Assembly: GCF_001613125.1 (NCBI RefSeq)
Contig: NZ_BDBT01000007.1
Coordinates: 62,001-126,000 of the forward strand
Direction of reading: 5' to 3'
DNA from: Nocardia shimofusensis NBRC 100134
GTDB lineage: Bacteria > Actinomycetota > Actinomycetes > Mycobacteriales > Mycobacteriaceae
DNA: 64,000 nucleotides
In this document: positions 45,600 to 53,196 of the stretch, piece after piece
How positions within the stretch are numbered: the stretch's first letter is position 1
Layout of the letters: each line of letters starts with the position of its first letter
The notes under the pieces: model-generated
What the model was told of the DNA's origin: nothing
The model's input: the letters and a program-made list of their open reading frames with translations, nothing else
Databases searched by the model: none
Translations under genes and position numbers: made by a program

Positions 45600-45627
45600 T
45601 GATAGGTGCTTGGGTATAAATCTATCA
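45600..45627. promoter_or_regulatory. Palindromic operator TGATAG-N16-CTATCA upstream of the mce operon
   Basis: Nine-base arms GATTGATAG (45597-45605) and CTATCAATC (45622-45630) lie about 80-105 bases upstream of yrbEA. The core and the 16-base spacing match the palindrome at 33422-33449 in front of the TetR gene. The region between the arms is AT-rich (TATAAAT) and may contain the -10 box. Confidence 0.6.
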
Positions 45628-45801
45628 ATCTCTCGGAGAATGCGGAGGAACTTGACAAAGAATGATCGATGTCGGCCACGCCGGGAATCATGCGAGTGAT
45701 CGTGCTGAACTGGCCGGTGCGCAACCGCGGGCAGGGGTGCGTCCATTCCCGCTCTCCGTCGTCTGTCCAGGTGTCTGTCCCCTACACCTCGAGGAGCCAC
45801 C

Positions 45802-45978
45802 ATGACCAGGCCCGACGAATTCGAATCCCCGGCGACGCATCGAACGGATACGTCACCCCAGGCTGCCGCGCCGACGTGTTGCAGTGCCGAACGGCAGAGC
45901 ACGTGCTGCGATCACAGCGAAAAGGCGACGTGCTGTGGTTCGGTGGCGACGGCCGCGGGCGGGTGCGGCTGCCAGTAG
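45802..45978 (+). CDS. Cysteine-rich small protein, 58 residues
   Basis: A short gene with GAGGAG five bases before the ATG. The peptide has eight cysteines in three CC pairs plus a C-terminal GGCGCQ: PTCCSAE, STCCDHS, ATCCGSV. Spacing of pairs is regular (about nine residues). Such small CC-repeat proteins with a CGC tail occur near arsenic, redox or methyltransferase genes in other bacteria, and metal or metalloid binding is plausible; that is inference. A perfect terminator hairpin follows 14 bases after the stop, which supports a real transcript. It is convergent with the ECF sigma gene. Confidence 0.75.
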   Translation: MTRPDEFESPATHRTDTSPQAAAPTCCSAERQSTCCDHSEKATCCGSVATAAGGCGCQ

Positions 45979-45992
45979 TCCTCCCCCGGCAT

Positions 45993-46028
45993 GGTGCGGT
46001 GCGAGCCCCTCGAGGCTCGCACCGCACC
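45993..46028. terminator. 15-bp stem terminator after the cysteine-rich gene
   Basis: Perfect inverted repeat GGTGCGGTGCGAGCC / GGCTCGCACCGCACC with a six-base loop, between the Cys-rich gene and the convergent sigma-factor gene. It ends in TTCGT on the + strand. Confidence 0.7.
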
Positions 46029-46079
46029 TTCGTCTGGCCGTGGTGGCGTGCGGATGCCCTCGGCCGTACGTGGCTGGGT

Positions 46080-46715
46080 CTATCGGGTCGGATGGTCCGA
46101 TGGTGACGTCGCCCCGCAGGCGCAGGCTCCGCCGCGGGGTTGGTACTCGTGCACGTGTCCGAGGCGATCCCGGCTCATTCGGCAGCAGGCGTGCAATTGC
46201 GCCCGGAGGGCGGCGCGGCCACGTTGGACGCGAGATTTCATTCCCGATACCGAGATGCCCGCTTCACCGGCGGCCGCGGCATGGGTGCGGGCGTCGAGGT
46301 CGACCATCTTCACCGCGGCAGCCTGCTCGGCGGGCAACGCGGAGAGCATCGGAACCAGGCACGCGGCGAGCTCCTTCTCCGCCGCCGTGTCGGTGTCCGG
46401 CTCACCGTCGCCCGCGGACGGATGGTCCGGGACAGCGTCGACGGCCAGTTCGCGCCGGTGGGGCGCGGACCGGTAGTAGTCGGTGATCGCGTTGCGGGTG
46501 ATGGCATACATCCAGCCCAGCACCCGGTCCTGATCACGCAGATCGTCCAGGCTCTCGACCATGCGCAGGAACACCTTGGACAGGATGTCCTCGGCGTCCT
46601 CCGGCCGCGACACCCGGCGAGCAATGAACGCTCGCAGGTCACTGGAAAAGCGGCGCCAGAGATGGTCGACATCACTGTGGCCGGGGGTTGCCGTGGTTGC
46701 CGTTGCCTCGCTCAT
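46080..46715 (-). CDS. ECF-family sigma factor with cysteine-rich tail (SigZ-like)
   Basis: 211 residues. Region 2 at about 20-90 (DAEDILSKVFLRMVESLDDL, WMYAITRNAITDYYR) and region 4 at about 130-185 (GISVSGMKSRVQRGRAAL) fit an ECF sigma factor. The tail has HACCRMS and GGACACG, a cysteine/histidine cluster like that of SigZ-type factors, perhaps sensing metal or redox state directly. No anti-sigma gene adjoins. The ATG at 46715 follows AGGAACAGGA. It is convergent with the Cys-rich peptide gene. Confidence 0.85.
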   Translation of the reverse strand: MSEATATTATPGHSDVDHLWRRFSSDLRAFIARRVSRPEDAEDILSKVFLRMVESLDDLRDQDRVLGWMYAITRNAITDYYRSAPHRRELAVDAVPDHPSAGDGEPDTDTAAEKELAACLVPMLSALPAEQAAAVKMVDLDARTHAAAAGEAGISVSGMKSRVQRGRAALRAQLHACCRMSRDRLGHVHEYQPRGGACACGATSPSDHPTR

Positions 46716-46918
46716 GATCCTGTTCCTCTCCGTCTCCAGTTTCCTCGCCCGGCGACACGATGGCGAGGCTCTGGTTCTCGTCACAGGTACCGACGAGGGC
46801 GCCCGCGAGGGGACGCATGCTGCGTCCGAATCCGGGGTGTCACGTCTGTACGGGTGTCGATGTCGATTCCGGAGTTTCCCGATTCGCCCGCCGTCGAGCG
46901 CGGAGAGGAGGTGTGATC

Positions 46919-47011
46919 ATGCTGACCACACACCTGTTGTCGGATTCGACCAGTGAAGAGGTCGATCTGATCGTGGCCGAGGAACTGCAGCTCCTCGACA
47001 CCGCTGTCTGA
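46919..47011 (+). CDS. Possible 30-residue peptide
   Basis: An ATG preceded by GGAGAGGAGG, with a 30-codon frame giving an acidic peptide (11-residue LLSDSTSEEVD, then a VAEELQLLDTAV end). The ribosome site is among the best in the window. It looks like a leader peptide without a core, or a tiny regulatory protein. It diverges from the sigma gene and is convergent with the ABC permease gene. I do not recognise a family. Confidence 0.45.
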   Translation: MLTTHLLSDSTSEEVDLIVAEELQLLDTAV

Positions 47012-47105
47012 GCACCGTCGATGCCCCCATCGGGCCGATCCGCCGAAGTAACAACCATACCGGCGGCGTGCCCGGTCCCCCACGAACAGCCTGCGATCAA
47101 CCAAC

Positions 47106-47140
47106 GGCCCCGCCCTTCGCTCGAGGCGAAGGGCGGGGCC
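47106..47140 (-). terminator. Strong hairpin terminator after the DrrAB-like operon
   Basis: Perfect 15-base stem GGCCCCGCCCTTCGC / GCGAAGGGCGGGGCC with a five-base loop, 14 bases after the permease stop in the - direction. Confidence 0.75.
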
Positions 47141-47154
47141 GGTTGCTGCGCTGT

Positions 47155-47964
47155 TCAGCGGCCGCGCGCCGGCCGAACCAGGCGGGTGAGTACCGGCACA
47201 GCGGCGACCGCGGCCCACAGTCCGATCGCCGCGACCAGAGCCGCGGCGGTGTCCGCGGCGGTGGCGGTGCCGAGCACATGCCCGCGCAGAGCGTCGATGG
47301 CGTGCGCGACCGGATTCGCCGTGGCCACGGCCTGCATCCAGCCGGGCGTGGTTTCGATCGGCGCGAACGCGCTCGAGACGAACATCAGCGGCATCATCAC
47401 CATCATTCCGGCGAACTGAACCACGTCCGGGCGACGCAGCCGGTCTCCGATCAATCCGAACAGCGCACTCATCGCCCCGGCGAGCACCACCAGCACCACG
47501 ACCGCCGCGACGGCATCGACGGCAGTGCCGTGGAATTCGAATCCCAGCAGTACCGCGGCGATTCCGAGCAGTGCGGCGCGGGCGAGGGTGAAGACCGCTT
47601 CGTTGACAGTGCGAGCCATTCCGGGCAACATCGCCCGCATCGGCAGGGCCGCGAACCGGTCGTGCAGGCCGTTGGTGTGATCGATCGCGGCGGAGACGCC
47701 CGCGTTGGTGCCTGCCATCACGGTGGAGACGGCGAGCATGGCCGGGGTGAGGAAGTCGATGTAGCTGACCCCGGCCGGGAAATCGGGTCCGGCGGTGACG
47801 CTGCGGAACACCTGGCTGAACAGCACGAGCATCGCCATCGGCATGGTCAGCGAGAACATCAGCAGTTGCGGGACGCGGGCGCTGGTACGCAGGTTCCGGG
47901 CGGTCAGGGCGGCGAGCTGGTCTGCGATCGGGAAACGCCCGATCGCGGTTGTGGTGTGGGTCAT
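47155..47964 (-). CDS. DrrB-type ABC exporter permease
   Basis: 269 residues with six membrane helices of the ABC-2/DrrB group; SYIDFLTPAMLAVSTVMAG and VVQFAGMMVMMPLMFVSSAF are typical conserved segments. It overlaps the ATPase gene (ATGA) and pairs with it to expel a hydrophobic drug or lipid. A strong terminator follows. Confidence 0.88.
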   Translation of the reverse strand: MTHTTTAIGRFPIADQLAALTARNLRTSARVPQLLMFSLTMPMAMLVLFSQVFRSVTAGPDFPAGVSYIDFLTPAMLAVSTVMAGTNAGVSAAIDHTNGLHDRFAALPMRAMLPGMARTVNEAVFTLARAALLGIAAVLLGFEFHGTAVDAVAAVVVLVVLAGAMSALFGLIGDRLRRPDVVQFAGMMVMMPLMFVSSAFAPIETTPGWMQAVATANPVAHAIDALRGHVLGTATAADTAAALVAAIGLWAAVAAVPVLTRLVRPARGR

Positions 47965-48887
47965 CGGTGGACTCCTGCCGTGTGGGCGAGGTGAGTGAAG
48001 ACGTCATCGAGGCTCGGGGAGGTCACATCCAGGTCGACGACCTCGATGCCGCCTCGGTGGAGATCGGCGACCAGCGCGGTCGCCGTGGTGGCGTCGTCGA
48101 CGGTCACCGACACCCGCACCCGCGTGCCGTCGACTCGTTCGGTGTCCGAGGTGAACGGCAGATCCGCGAGCTGGCGGGAGGGCACGGTGGCGTGCACGAC
48201 CTTGCCGCCGAGGATTCGTTTCAGCTCGGTGGGGGTGCCGCGGGCCGCGACCCGGCCGCGGTTCAGGACGACGATGTGGTCGGCGAGCCGGTCGGCTTCC
48301 TCGAGGTACTGGGTGGTGAGCACGACGGTGGTACCTGCGGCGGTGAGTTCGTCGACGACGTCCCACAGTCCGGCGCGGGCGAGGGGATCCAGACCGGTGG
48401 TCGGCTCGTCGAGAAAGAGCACCGACGGGTCACCGACCAGGCCGGCGGCCAGGTCGACGCGGCGGCGGGAACCGCCGGACAGCTCGCCGACCCGCCGGGC
48501 CGCGTACTCGTGCAACCCGAGCCGGTCGATCAGCGCGTCGGCACGTGGTCCGGCTGTGCGGCGCAACCCGGCCAGGCGACCGACCAGCTCCAGATTCTCA
48601 CGGGCAGTCAGGAACTCGTCGAGCCCGGCATATTGACCGGTCACCCCGATCCGGCGGCGAACCGCACCGGCGTCGGCGGCCACGTCGAGGCCGTCGATCT
48701 CCACGCGGCCGATGGTCGGCCGCACCAGGGTGGTGAGGGCTCGGATCAGGGTGGTCTTGCCTGCGCCGTTGTGGCCGAGCACCCCGAGCGTCGTCCCCGC
48801 GGCGGCTTCCAGATCGACACCGTCGAGCGCCCACGTTCTGCCATAGGCGACGTGCAGATCTTCGACCACGACGGCCGGGGCGGTCAT
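47961..48887 (-). CDS. DrrA-type ABC exporter ATPase
   Basis: 308 residues. Walker A is GHNGAGKTT, signature LSGGSRRRVDLA, Walker B VLFLDEPTTGLDP, switch TTQYLEEAD, with the daunorubicin-resistance-type C-terminal domain. Its ATG overlaps the TGA of a 17-codon upstream reading frame, so translation may depend on that leader. Confidence 0.9.
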   Translation of the reverse strand: MTAPAVVVEDLHVAYGRTWALDGVDLEAAAGTTLGVLGHNGAGKTTLIRALTTLVRPTIGRVEIDGLDVAADAGAVRRRIGVTGQYAGLDEFLTARENLELVGRLAGLRRTAGPRADALIDRLGLHEYAARRVGELSGGSRRRVDLAAGLVGDPSVLFLDEPTTGLDPLARAGLWDVVDELTAAGTTVVLTTQYLEEADRLADHIVVLNRGRVAARGTPTELKRILGGKVVHATVPSRQLADLPFTSDTERVDGTRVRVSVTVDDATTATALVADLHRGGIEVVDLDVTSPSLDDVFTHLAHTAGVHR

Positions 48888-48937
48888 CGCGCACCCCCGG
48901 CATGGTGGGCGAGGTGGTCGGACAAATGGATGGTCAT
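48884..48937 (-). CDS. 17-residue upstream ORF coupled to the DrrA-like gene
   Basis: ATG at 48937 with GAGAGGAA upstream encodes MTIHLSDHLAHHAGGAR, four of 17 residues histidine. Its stop overlaps the ATPase start (ATGA). The ATPase gene has only a weak ribosome site of its own, so the small frame may serve as a translation-coupling leader. Function is inferred only. Confidence 0.45.
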   Translation of the reverse strand: MTIHLSDHLAHHAGGAR

Positions 48938-49042
48938 CGGAGGGTTCCTCTCGGAAGAGCCGTGCTCACATCCGGGTGGATGAGAGTCCGCTTCCTCAGA
49001 CGAACCGGCTCCGAGAAGGACGCACCGGTGATCAGGTGATGC

Positions 49043-49423
49043 CTAGACCCTGCCGAATCGGCGTTCGTACGACAGCCGTTCTTCGTCGCGGCGTCGGAGC
49101 TCGTCCTGGTTGGCGAGTTCCGGATCGAGACCGTGCTTGACCAGGCGATGCCTGCGGTAGACGTTGAGCAGCGCGACCGTGAAGTAGACGTGCGGCAGGT
49201 ACAGCAGCGCCATCATGGACAACTGCATCCACAGCGGTCCGGGGAGCAGCAGGAACAGACACAGCGGCGGGATCACCGGCAGCAGGAAGCGCAGCAGGTA
49301 GCGGCGTACCGCTCCGGGGCCGGTGAGGTCGGCGACCACCCAGTCCGTCATGGCGGGCGGCAGAGTCGCGCCGCAGATGTAGCGGACCTGTTGCACAAAG
49401 GTCGGTGTCGTTCGCGCGTGCAT
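49043..49423 (-). CDS. DUF5313 membrane protein
   Basis: 126 residues, two membrane helices in the middle (LLRFLLPVIPPLCLFLLLPG and the next segment) followed by a charged tail RRRDEERLSYERRFG. It fits the actinobacterial DUF5313 family of unknown function. GGGAGC precedes the ATG. It is divergent from an OhrR-like regulator across a strong palindrome, which suggests control by that regulator. Confidence 0.78.
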   Translation of the reverse strand: MHARTTPTFVQQVRYICGATLPPAMTDWVVADLTGPGAVRRYLLRFLLPVIPPLCLFLLLPGPLWMQLSMMALLYLPHVYFTVALLNVYRRHRLVKHGLDPELANQDELRRRDEERLSYERRFGRV

Positions 49424-49488
49424 TGCCTGCTCCCTTCGGCCTCCCCCGGTTCGGCTCGGACCGGCGGAGGGTAGCTCACCTCTTCTAG

Positions 49489-49511
49489 TTGCACGATAAC
49501 GCATCGTGCAA
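49489..49511. promoter_or_regulatory. MarR-type operator between DUF5313 and OhrR-like genes
   Basis: Perfect nine-base arms TTGCACGAT / ATCGTGCAA with five bases between; an extra GCACGAT half-site lies at 49523-49529. Size and symmetry fit a MarR/OhrR dimer site. It is placed 66-88 bases upstream of the DUF5313 start. Confidence 0.6.
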
Positions 49512-49621
49512 TAATAGTTAACGCACGATCTAATTGGCGCGGCGGGCGCCCCGGCGGGTCGCACGATCCGGGTGCCGACCACAATCGGAACGTCTGATCG
49601 ACATTTCTCGAGGAGGTGCGT

Positions 49622-50062
49622 ATGGGCAGCGCGATCGATGATCCGCTGCGACTGGAGCGGCAGGTGTGCTTCGCGCTGGCGGTGGCCAACCGCGCCGTGC
49701 TGTCGGTCTATCGGCCACTGCTCGAGCCGATGAAACTCACCCATCCGCAGTATCTGGTGATGCTCACGCTGTGGGGTGACGCTCCGCTCTCGGTCAAGGA
49801 GATCGGCGAACTGCTGCAACTGGATTCGCCGACGCTGTCGCCACTGCTCAAACGTCTCGAAGCGCTGGACTACATCACCCGCACCCGCGATCCCCGTGAC
49901 GAGCGCAACCTCGTCATCGATCTCACCCCCACCGGAAGGGCGCTACGGGTCGAAGCGGAGAAGATCCCGCCCGCGGTGGTCGAGAAGCTGGGCGTCGGTC
50001 TCGACGAACTCGAAGAACTGCACAGCGTGCTGACTCGGGTGAACCGGGCCGCCCGCCGATGA
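49622..50062 (+). CDS. OhrR-like MarR-family regulator
   Basis: 146 residues. MarR winged helix ([20 protein letters not shown], then wing DPRDERNL) with an N-terminal cysteine (C16 in LERQVCFAL) at the position of the peroxide-sensing Cys of OhrR, and the YPQYLVML-like segment [17 protein letters not shown] lies six bases upstream. It is a paralogue of the regulator at 50515 and likely controls its divergent DUF5313 neighbour. Confidence 0.82.
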   Translation: MGSAIDDPLRLERQVCFALAVANRAVLSVYRPLLEPMKLTHPQYLVMLTLWGDAPLSVKEIGELLQLDSPTLSPLLKRLEALDYITRTRDPRDERNLVIDLTPTGRALRVEAEKIPPAVVEKLGVGLDELEELHSVLTRVNRAARR

Positions 50063-50095
50063 TCGCATCGACGGACGGCGCCCGGCGATCGGTGA

Positions 50096-50518
50096 TCAGT
50101 CGTCGGCGACCAGCACGCGGACGTCGATATTGCCGCGGGTGGCGTTCGAGTACGGGCACACCTGATGGGCTTGGTCGGCCAAGCTCTGGGCCTGTTCGCG
50201 CGAGACGTGGGGCAACGTGACCTCCAGGGTCACCTGCAGTCCGAAACCGCCCGTGTCGGTGGCGCCGATGCCGACCGAGGCGCCGACCGAGGAATCGTCG
50301 ACGTTCGCCTTCGCCTGGCGGGCGACCAGGCGCAGCGCGGAGTGGAAGCAGGCGGCGTAGCCCGCGGCGAACAGCTGCTCGGGATTGGCACCCTCGCCGC
50401 TGCCGCCCATCCGCTTGGGCACGGCCAGGCCGAGATCGATCCGGCCGTCGTCGGAGCGGACGCGGCCGTCGCGGCCGTCGCCGGTGGCGAGCGCTTCGGT
50501 GGTGTAGAGAACGTTCAT
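50096..50518 (-). CDS. ohr: Organic hydroperoxide resistance protein Ohr
   Basis: 140 residues of the Ohr/OsmC family. The two redox cysteines are visible in GYAACFHSAL and HQVCPYSNATRG; the conserved PEQLFAAGYAACF stretch is intact. It reduces organic hydroperoxides with lipoyl or thiol donors. It overlaps the stop of the upstream ohrR (ATGA), so regulator and enzyme are one operon. Confidence 0.92.
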   Translation of the reverse strand: MNVLYTTEALATGDGRDGRVRSDDGRIDLGLAVPKRMGGSGEGANPEQLFAAGYAACFHSALRLVARQAKANVDDSSVGASVGIGATDTGGFGLQVTLEVTLPHVSREQAQSLADQAHQVCPYSNATRGNIDVRVLVADD

Positions 50519-50970
50519 GATCGGTTCCTTCCCGATTCGATGCGGGCGTCCATCGCCCGTCTCATGCGTGCCAGCGTGTCGCGCAGCGCGATCGCTTCCT
50601 CGAGCTCGAGCCCGGCGGCTTCGAAGATTTCCTCGGGAAGGCTGCATGCCCGCTCGCGCAATGCGCTTCCGCGTTCGGTGAGCCGAACCTCCACGCGACG
50701 CTCGTCGGTGGCCGAGCGGGATCGTTCCACCAGTCCGGTGGCCTCCAGCCGCTTCAGCAGCGGGGAGAGCGTGCCCGAGTCCAAGGCCAGCTCCTCCCCC
50801 AGGTCGCGCACCGTGCGACCGTCGCGCTCCCACAGGGTGAGCATCACCAGGTACTGCGGGTATGTGATGCCCATCTCGTCCAGCTTGGGCCGGTAGATCG
50901 CGGTCATGGCGCGAGATGCGGAGTACAGCTGGAAACACAGCTGCTGATCGAGCGTCGACAGTTCGGCCAT
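50515..50970 (-). CDS. ohrR: Organic hydroperoxide-sensing regulator OhrR
   Basis: 151 residues, MarR family. The sensing cysteine is C12 in LDQQLCFQLYSASRAM, and the winged helix follows ([19 protein letters not shown], wing ATDERRVEV). Oxidation of the cysteine by hydroperoxides is known to release OhrR from DNA. I chose the ATG at 50970. A TTGTGCACAA palindrome lies 26-35 bases upstream. Confidence 0.9.
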   Translation of the reverse strand: MAELSTLDQQLCFQLYSASRAMTAIYRPKLDEMGITYPQYLVMLTLWERDGRTVRDLGEELALDSGTLSPLLKRLEATGLVERSRSATDERRVEVRLTERGSALRERACSLPEEIFEAAGLELEEAIALRDTLARMRRAMDARIESGRNRS

Positions 50971-50995
50971 GACCGAACTGTAGCGCAAAATTCAG

Positions 50996-51005
50996 TTGTG
51001 CACAA
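50996..51005. promoter_or_regulatory. Probable OhrR operator
   Basis: TTGTGCACAA, a ten-base perfect palindrome in an AT-rich stretch just upstream of ohrR. Its half TTGTGC resembles the TTGCAC halves of the operator at 49489, consistent with the paralogous regulators. Confidence 0.5.
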
Positions 51006-51035
51006 TAGAGTTGCTGGCAATGAAAATGTCGGCCG

Positions 51036-52676
51036 TCAGTCCTCTTCTAGTCGCCTGAGCAACTCGTGCAGAGTGTCGGCGGTGGTGGCCGCCGCCGTCG
51101 TGAACGGTTCCAGCACCACGGCGACTCCCGCCTCGCGCAGCAGACCGGCGTCGCGCAGGGTGTGCGCGGTCAGCACGACCGGGCCGGCATAGCCGTGATG
51201 GCGCAGGTTGTGCAGCAACGCCAGATTGGTGCTCACCACCGGAATGGCACTCACGACACAGCGGGTGCGCGCCAGGGGCAGGGCGTTGAGCAGGTCGACG
51301 TCCTCGGCGCTCCCGAATACCGCCGTCACCCCGTCGGGAACCGTGGTCGCGATCCGATGTGGATCGAAATCGACCACCAGGACGCGGATTCCCCGTAGGT
51401 TCAGCCGCTCTGCCAGATGGCGGCCGAATCGGCCGAGGCCGTACAGGATCACATCGGTGTCGGTATCGGGGTCGGGTTCGGCCGCTACCGAGCCGCGGGT
51501 GCGGTCCAAGATCGCGAACCGAGGCTCGAGCCGGTCGCGAATCCAGCGGGAGTACATGATCAGATACGTCGAACCGGTGATCGTGATCAACCCGACGACC
51601 GTGATCAGGCTGACCGTCGCGCTGTCGATATGCCCGAGCCCGAGGCCGAGCGCCGCGAGGATCAACGAGAACTCCGATATCTGGGCCATCGTCAAGCCGG
51701 TGGGGAGGCCGACTCTCGTCGGATACCGCAGTGCGGACATGGTGACCAGAATGATGAGCGGTTTGGCCAGAAGCACGAACAACGAGAGCACGACAGCTTC
51801 GGCGATCTGCTCGATCACGTTGTCGAACTGGAGGCGGGCGCCCAGGTCGACGAAGAAGAAGAGAAGCAGGAAGTCGCGCAGGCTCACCATGCGGGCGCCG
51901 AGTGCGTCGCGGTACGGGGTGGAGGCCAGCGAGACACCGGCCAGAAATGCGCCGACCTCGGTGCCGAACCCGAGCCATTCGCTGACTGCGGCGACCGAGG
52001 CGGCATACGCGACGCCGAAGAGTACGAGCAGTTCCTGCGATCGCGCCACATGTTCGAGCAGCCAGGGCAGCACGAAACGCATGAGGAAGCCGGTTCCGGC
52101 CAGCAGTCCGACGCCCTTGCCGAGGATGACGGCGACACCGAGCAGCGAATTGCCGTCCGCGGGCTGCGCGAAAGCGGTGAGCGTGATCATCACCAGGACG
52201 ACGGCCAAGTCTTGGACGATCAGGATGCCGACCGCGACCCGGCCGTGCAACTGATCCAGCTCGTGTTTGTCCGAAAGCAGTTTGACGACGATGATCGTCG
52301 AGGAGAAGGCGAGAGCGACTCCGACGTACAGGGCGGTGACCGAGCTCATCCCGAAGGCCAGGGCGATCAGATATCCGGCCATCGCGGTCAAGGCGATCTG
52401 CACGAGACCGGTGACAAGCGCCACCCGGCCCGTGCTGCGGATCAGATGCAAATCCAGCCGGAGACCGACGAGGAAGAGCAGGATCGCGATTCCCATACGC
52501 GAGAGCAGTTCGATCGTGTCGTCGGCCTGAACCCAGCCGGTTCCCAGCGGCCCGACCAGGATTCCGACACCGATGAAGGAGACGATCAGCGGCTGCCGCA
52601 GCCGCACGGCCATCGATCCGGCTGCGACAGCTATCGCCAGCACGGCCGCGATGATCGGAAAAGCATGTAACTCCAC
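51036..52676 (-). CDS. CPA2-type cation:proton antiporter with TrkA-N domain
   Basis: 546 residues: about twelve membrane helices of the Kef/CPA2 exchanger (residues ~1-390, with LVGPLGTGW and ILIVQDLAVV), then a cytoplasmic NAD-binding RCK domain (VILYGLGRFGRHLAERL) with DFDPH as the acidic strand end. It probably exports potassium or sodium in exchange for protons. It stands alone, on the same strand as ohr-ohrR. Confidence 0.88.
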   Translation of the reverse strand: MELHAFPIIAAVLAIAVAAGSMAVRLRQPLIVSFIGVGILVGPLGTGWVQADDTIELLSRMGIAILLFLVGLRLDLHLIRSTGRVALVTGLVQIALTAMAGYLIALAFGMSSVTALYVGVALAFSSTIIVVKLLSDKHELDQLHGRVAVGILIVQDLAVVLVMITLTAFAQPADGNSLLGVAVILGKGVGLLAGTGFLMRFVLPWLLEHVARSQELLVLFGVAYAASVAAVSEWLGFGTEVGAFLAGVSLASTPYRDALGARMVSLRDFLLLFFFVDLGARLQFDNVIEQIAEAVVLSLFVLLAKPLIILVTMSALRYPTRVGLPTGLTMAQISEFSLILAALGLGLGHIDSATVSLITVVGLITITGSTYLIMYSRWIRDRLEPRFAILDRTRGSVAAEPDPDTDTDVILYGLGRFGRHLAERLNLRGIRVLVVDFDPHRIATTVPDGVTAVFGSAEDVDLLNALPLARTRCVVSAIPVVSTNLALLHNLRHHGYAGPVVLTAHTLRDAGLLREAGVAVVLEPFTTAAATTADTLHELLRRLEED

Positions 52677-52737
52677 GATTGCCTTCCAGTGCTACCGATG
52701 ACCCGATGCAGTGCACAGGCTACGCGGGCCGCACAGG

Positions 52738-53139
52738 TCAGGGATGCAGCGGCCGCAGCCGTGGAGTGACCCGGCGGCGGGCGATGCGCCAGCCGGCGGC
52801 GGTTCTTTCGAGGATGTCGTGGTAGACGACGCTGGCGCACGTGCCCTCGGCATACACCACCAGCCCTTTGGACATCGCTGTGACAACGTCGCCTTCCGCG
52901 CCCGTGAGAACCACATTGGTGACGTGGTGGCCGACCGGGTTGCTGTCGCCGAGTTCGCGTGCCAGAGCTGCCAGTGCCACATGTCCGCGCACGATGCCTG
53001 CGTCGAAGGCGGTGAGGTCGTAGATGACGTCGTCGGTGAAGACTTCACCGAAGCGGTCGAAAGCGCCTGCGTCGCTCAGATGCCCATGCAAGCCGATCAC
53101 CTGCTGGATCGCCAGTTGGTCTGCTGTCGAGACACTCAT
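52738..53139 (-). CDS. SnoaL/NTF2-like protein
   Basis: 133 residues with the cone-shaped NTF2 fold pattern: helix IQQVIGLHGHLSDAGAFDRF, then VFTDDVIYDL and the sheet ending in TAAGWRIARRRVTPRL. It resembles SnoaL_4 / limonene-epoxide-hydrolase-like or dehydratase-like proteins. The substrate is unknown. Confidence 0.8.
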   Translation of the reverse strand: MSVSTADQLAIQQVIGLHGHLSDAGAFDRFGEVFTDDVIYDLTAFDAGIVRGHVALAALARELGDSNPVGHHVTNVVLTGAEGDVVTAMSKGLVVYAEGTCASVVYHDILERTAAGWRIARRRVTPRLRPLHP

Positions 53140-53196
53140 GTCCTCAGTGTGTACGACGGCAGATGTGACGAGGGGATGCCGGGCGACACGAGGCGC

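Noticed and set aside
46919-47011. Lanthipeptide or other RiPP cluster
   Set aside because: The peptide has no Cys/Ser/Thr-rich core and no modification enzyme gene is nearby; only an ordinary DrrAB-type exporter.
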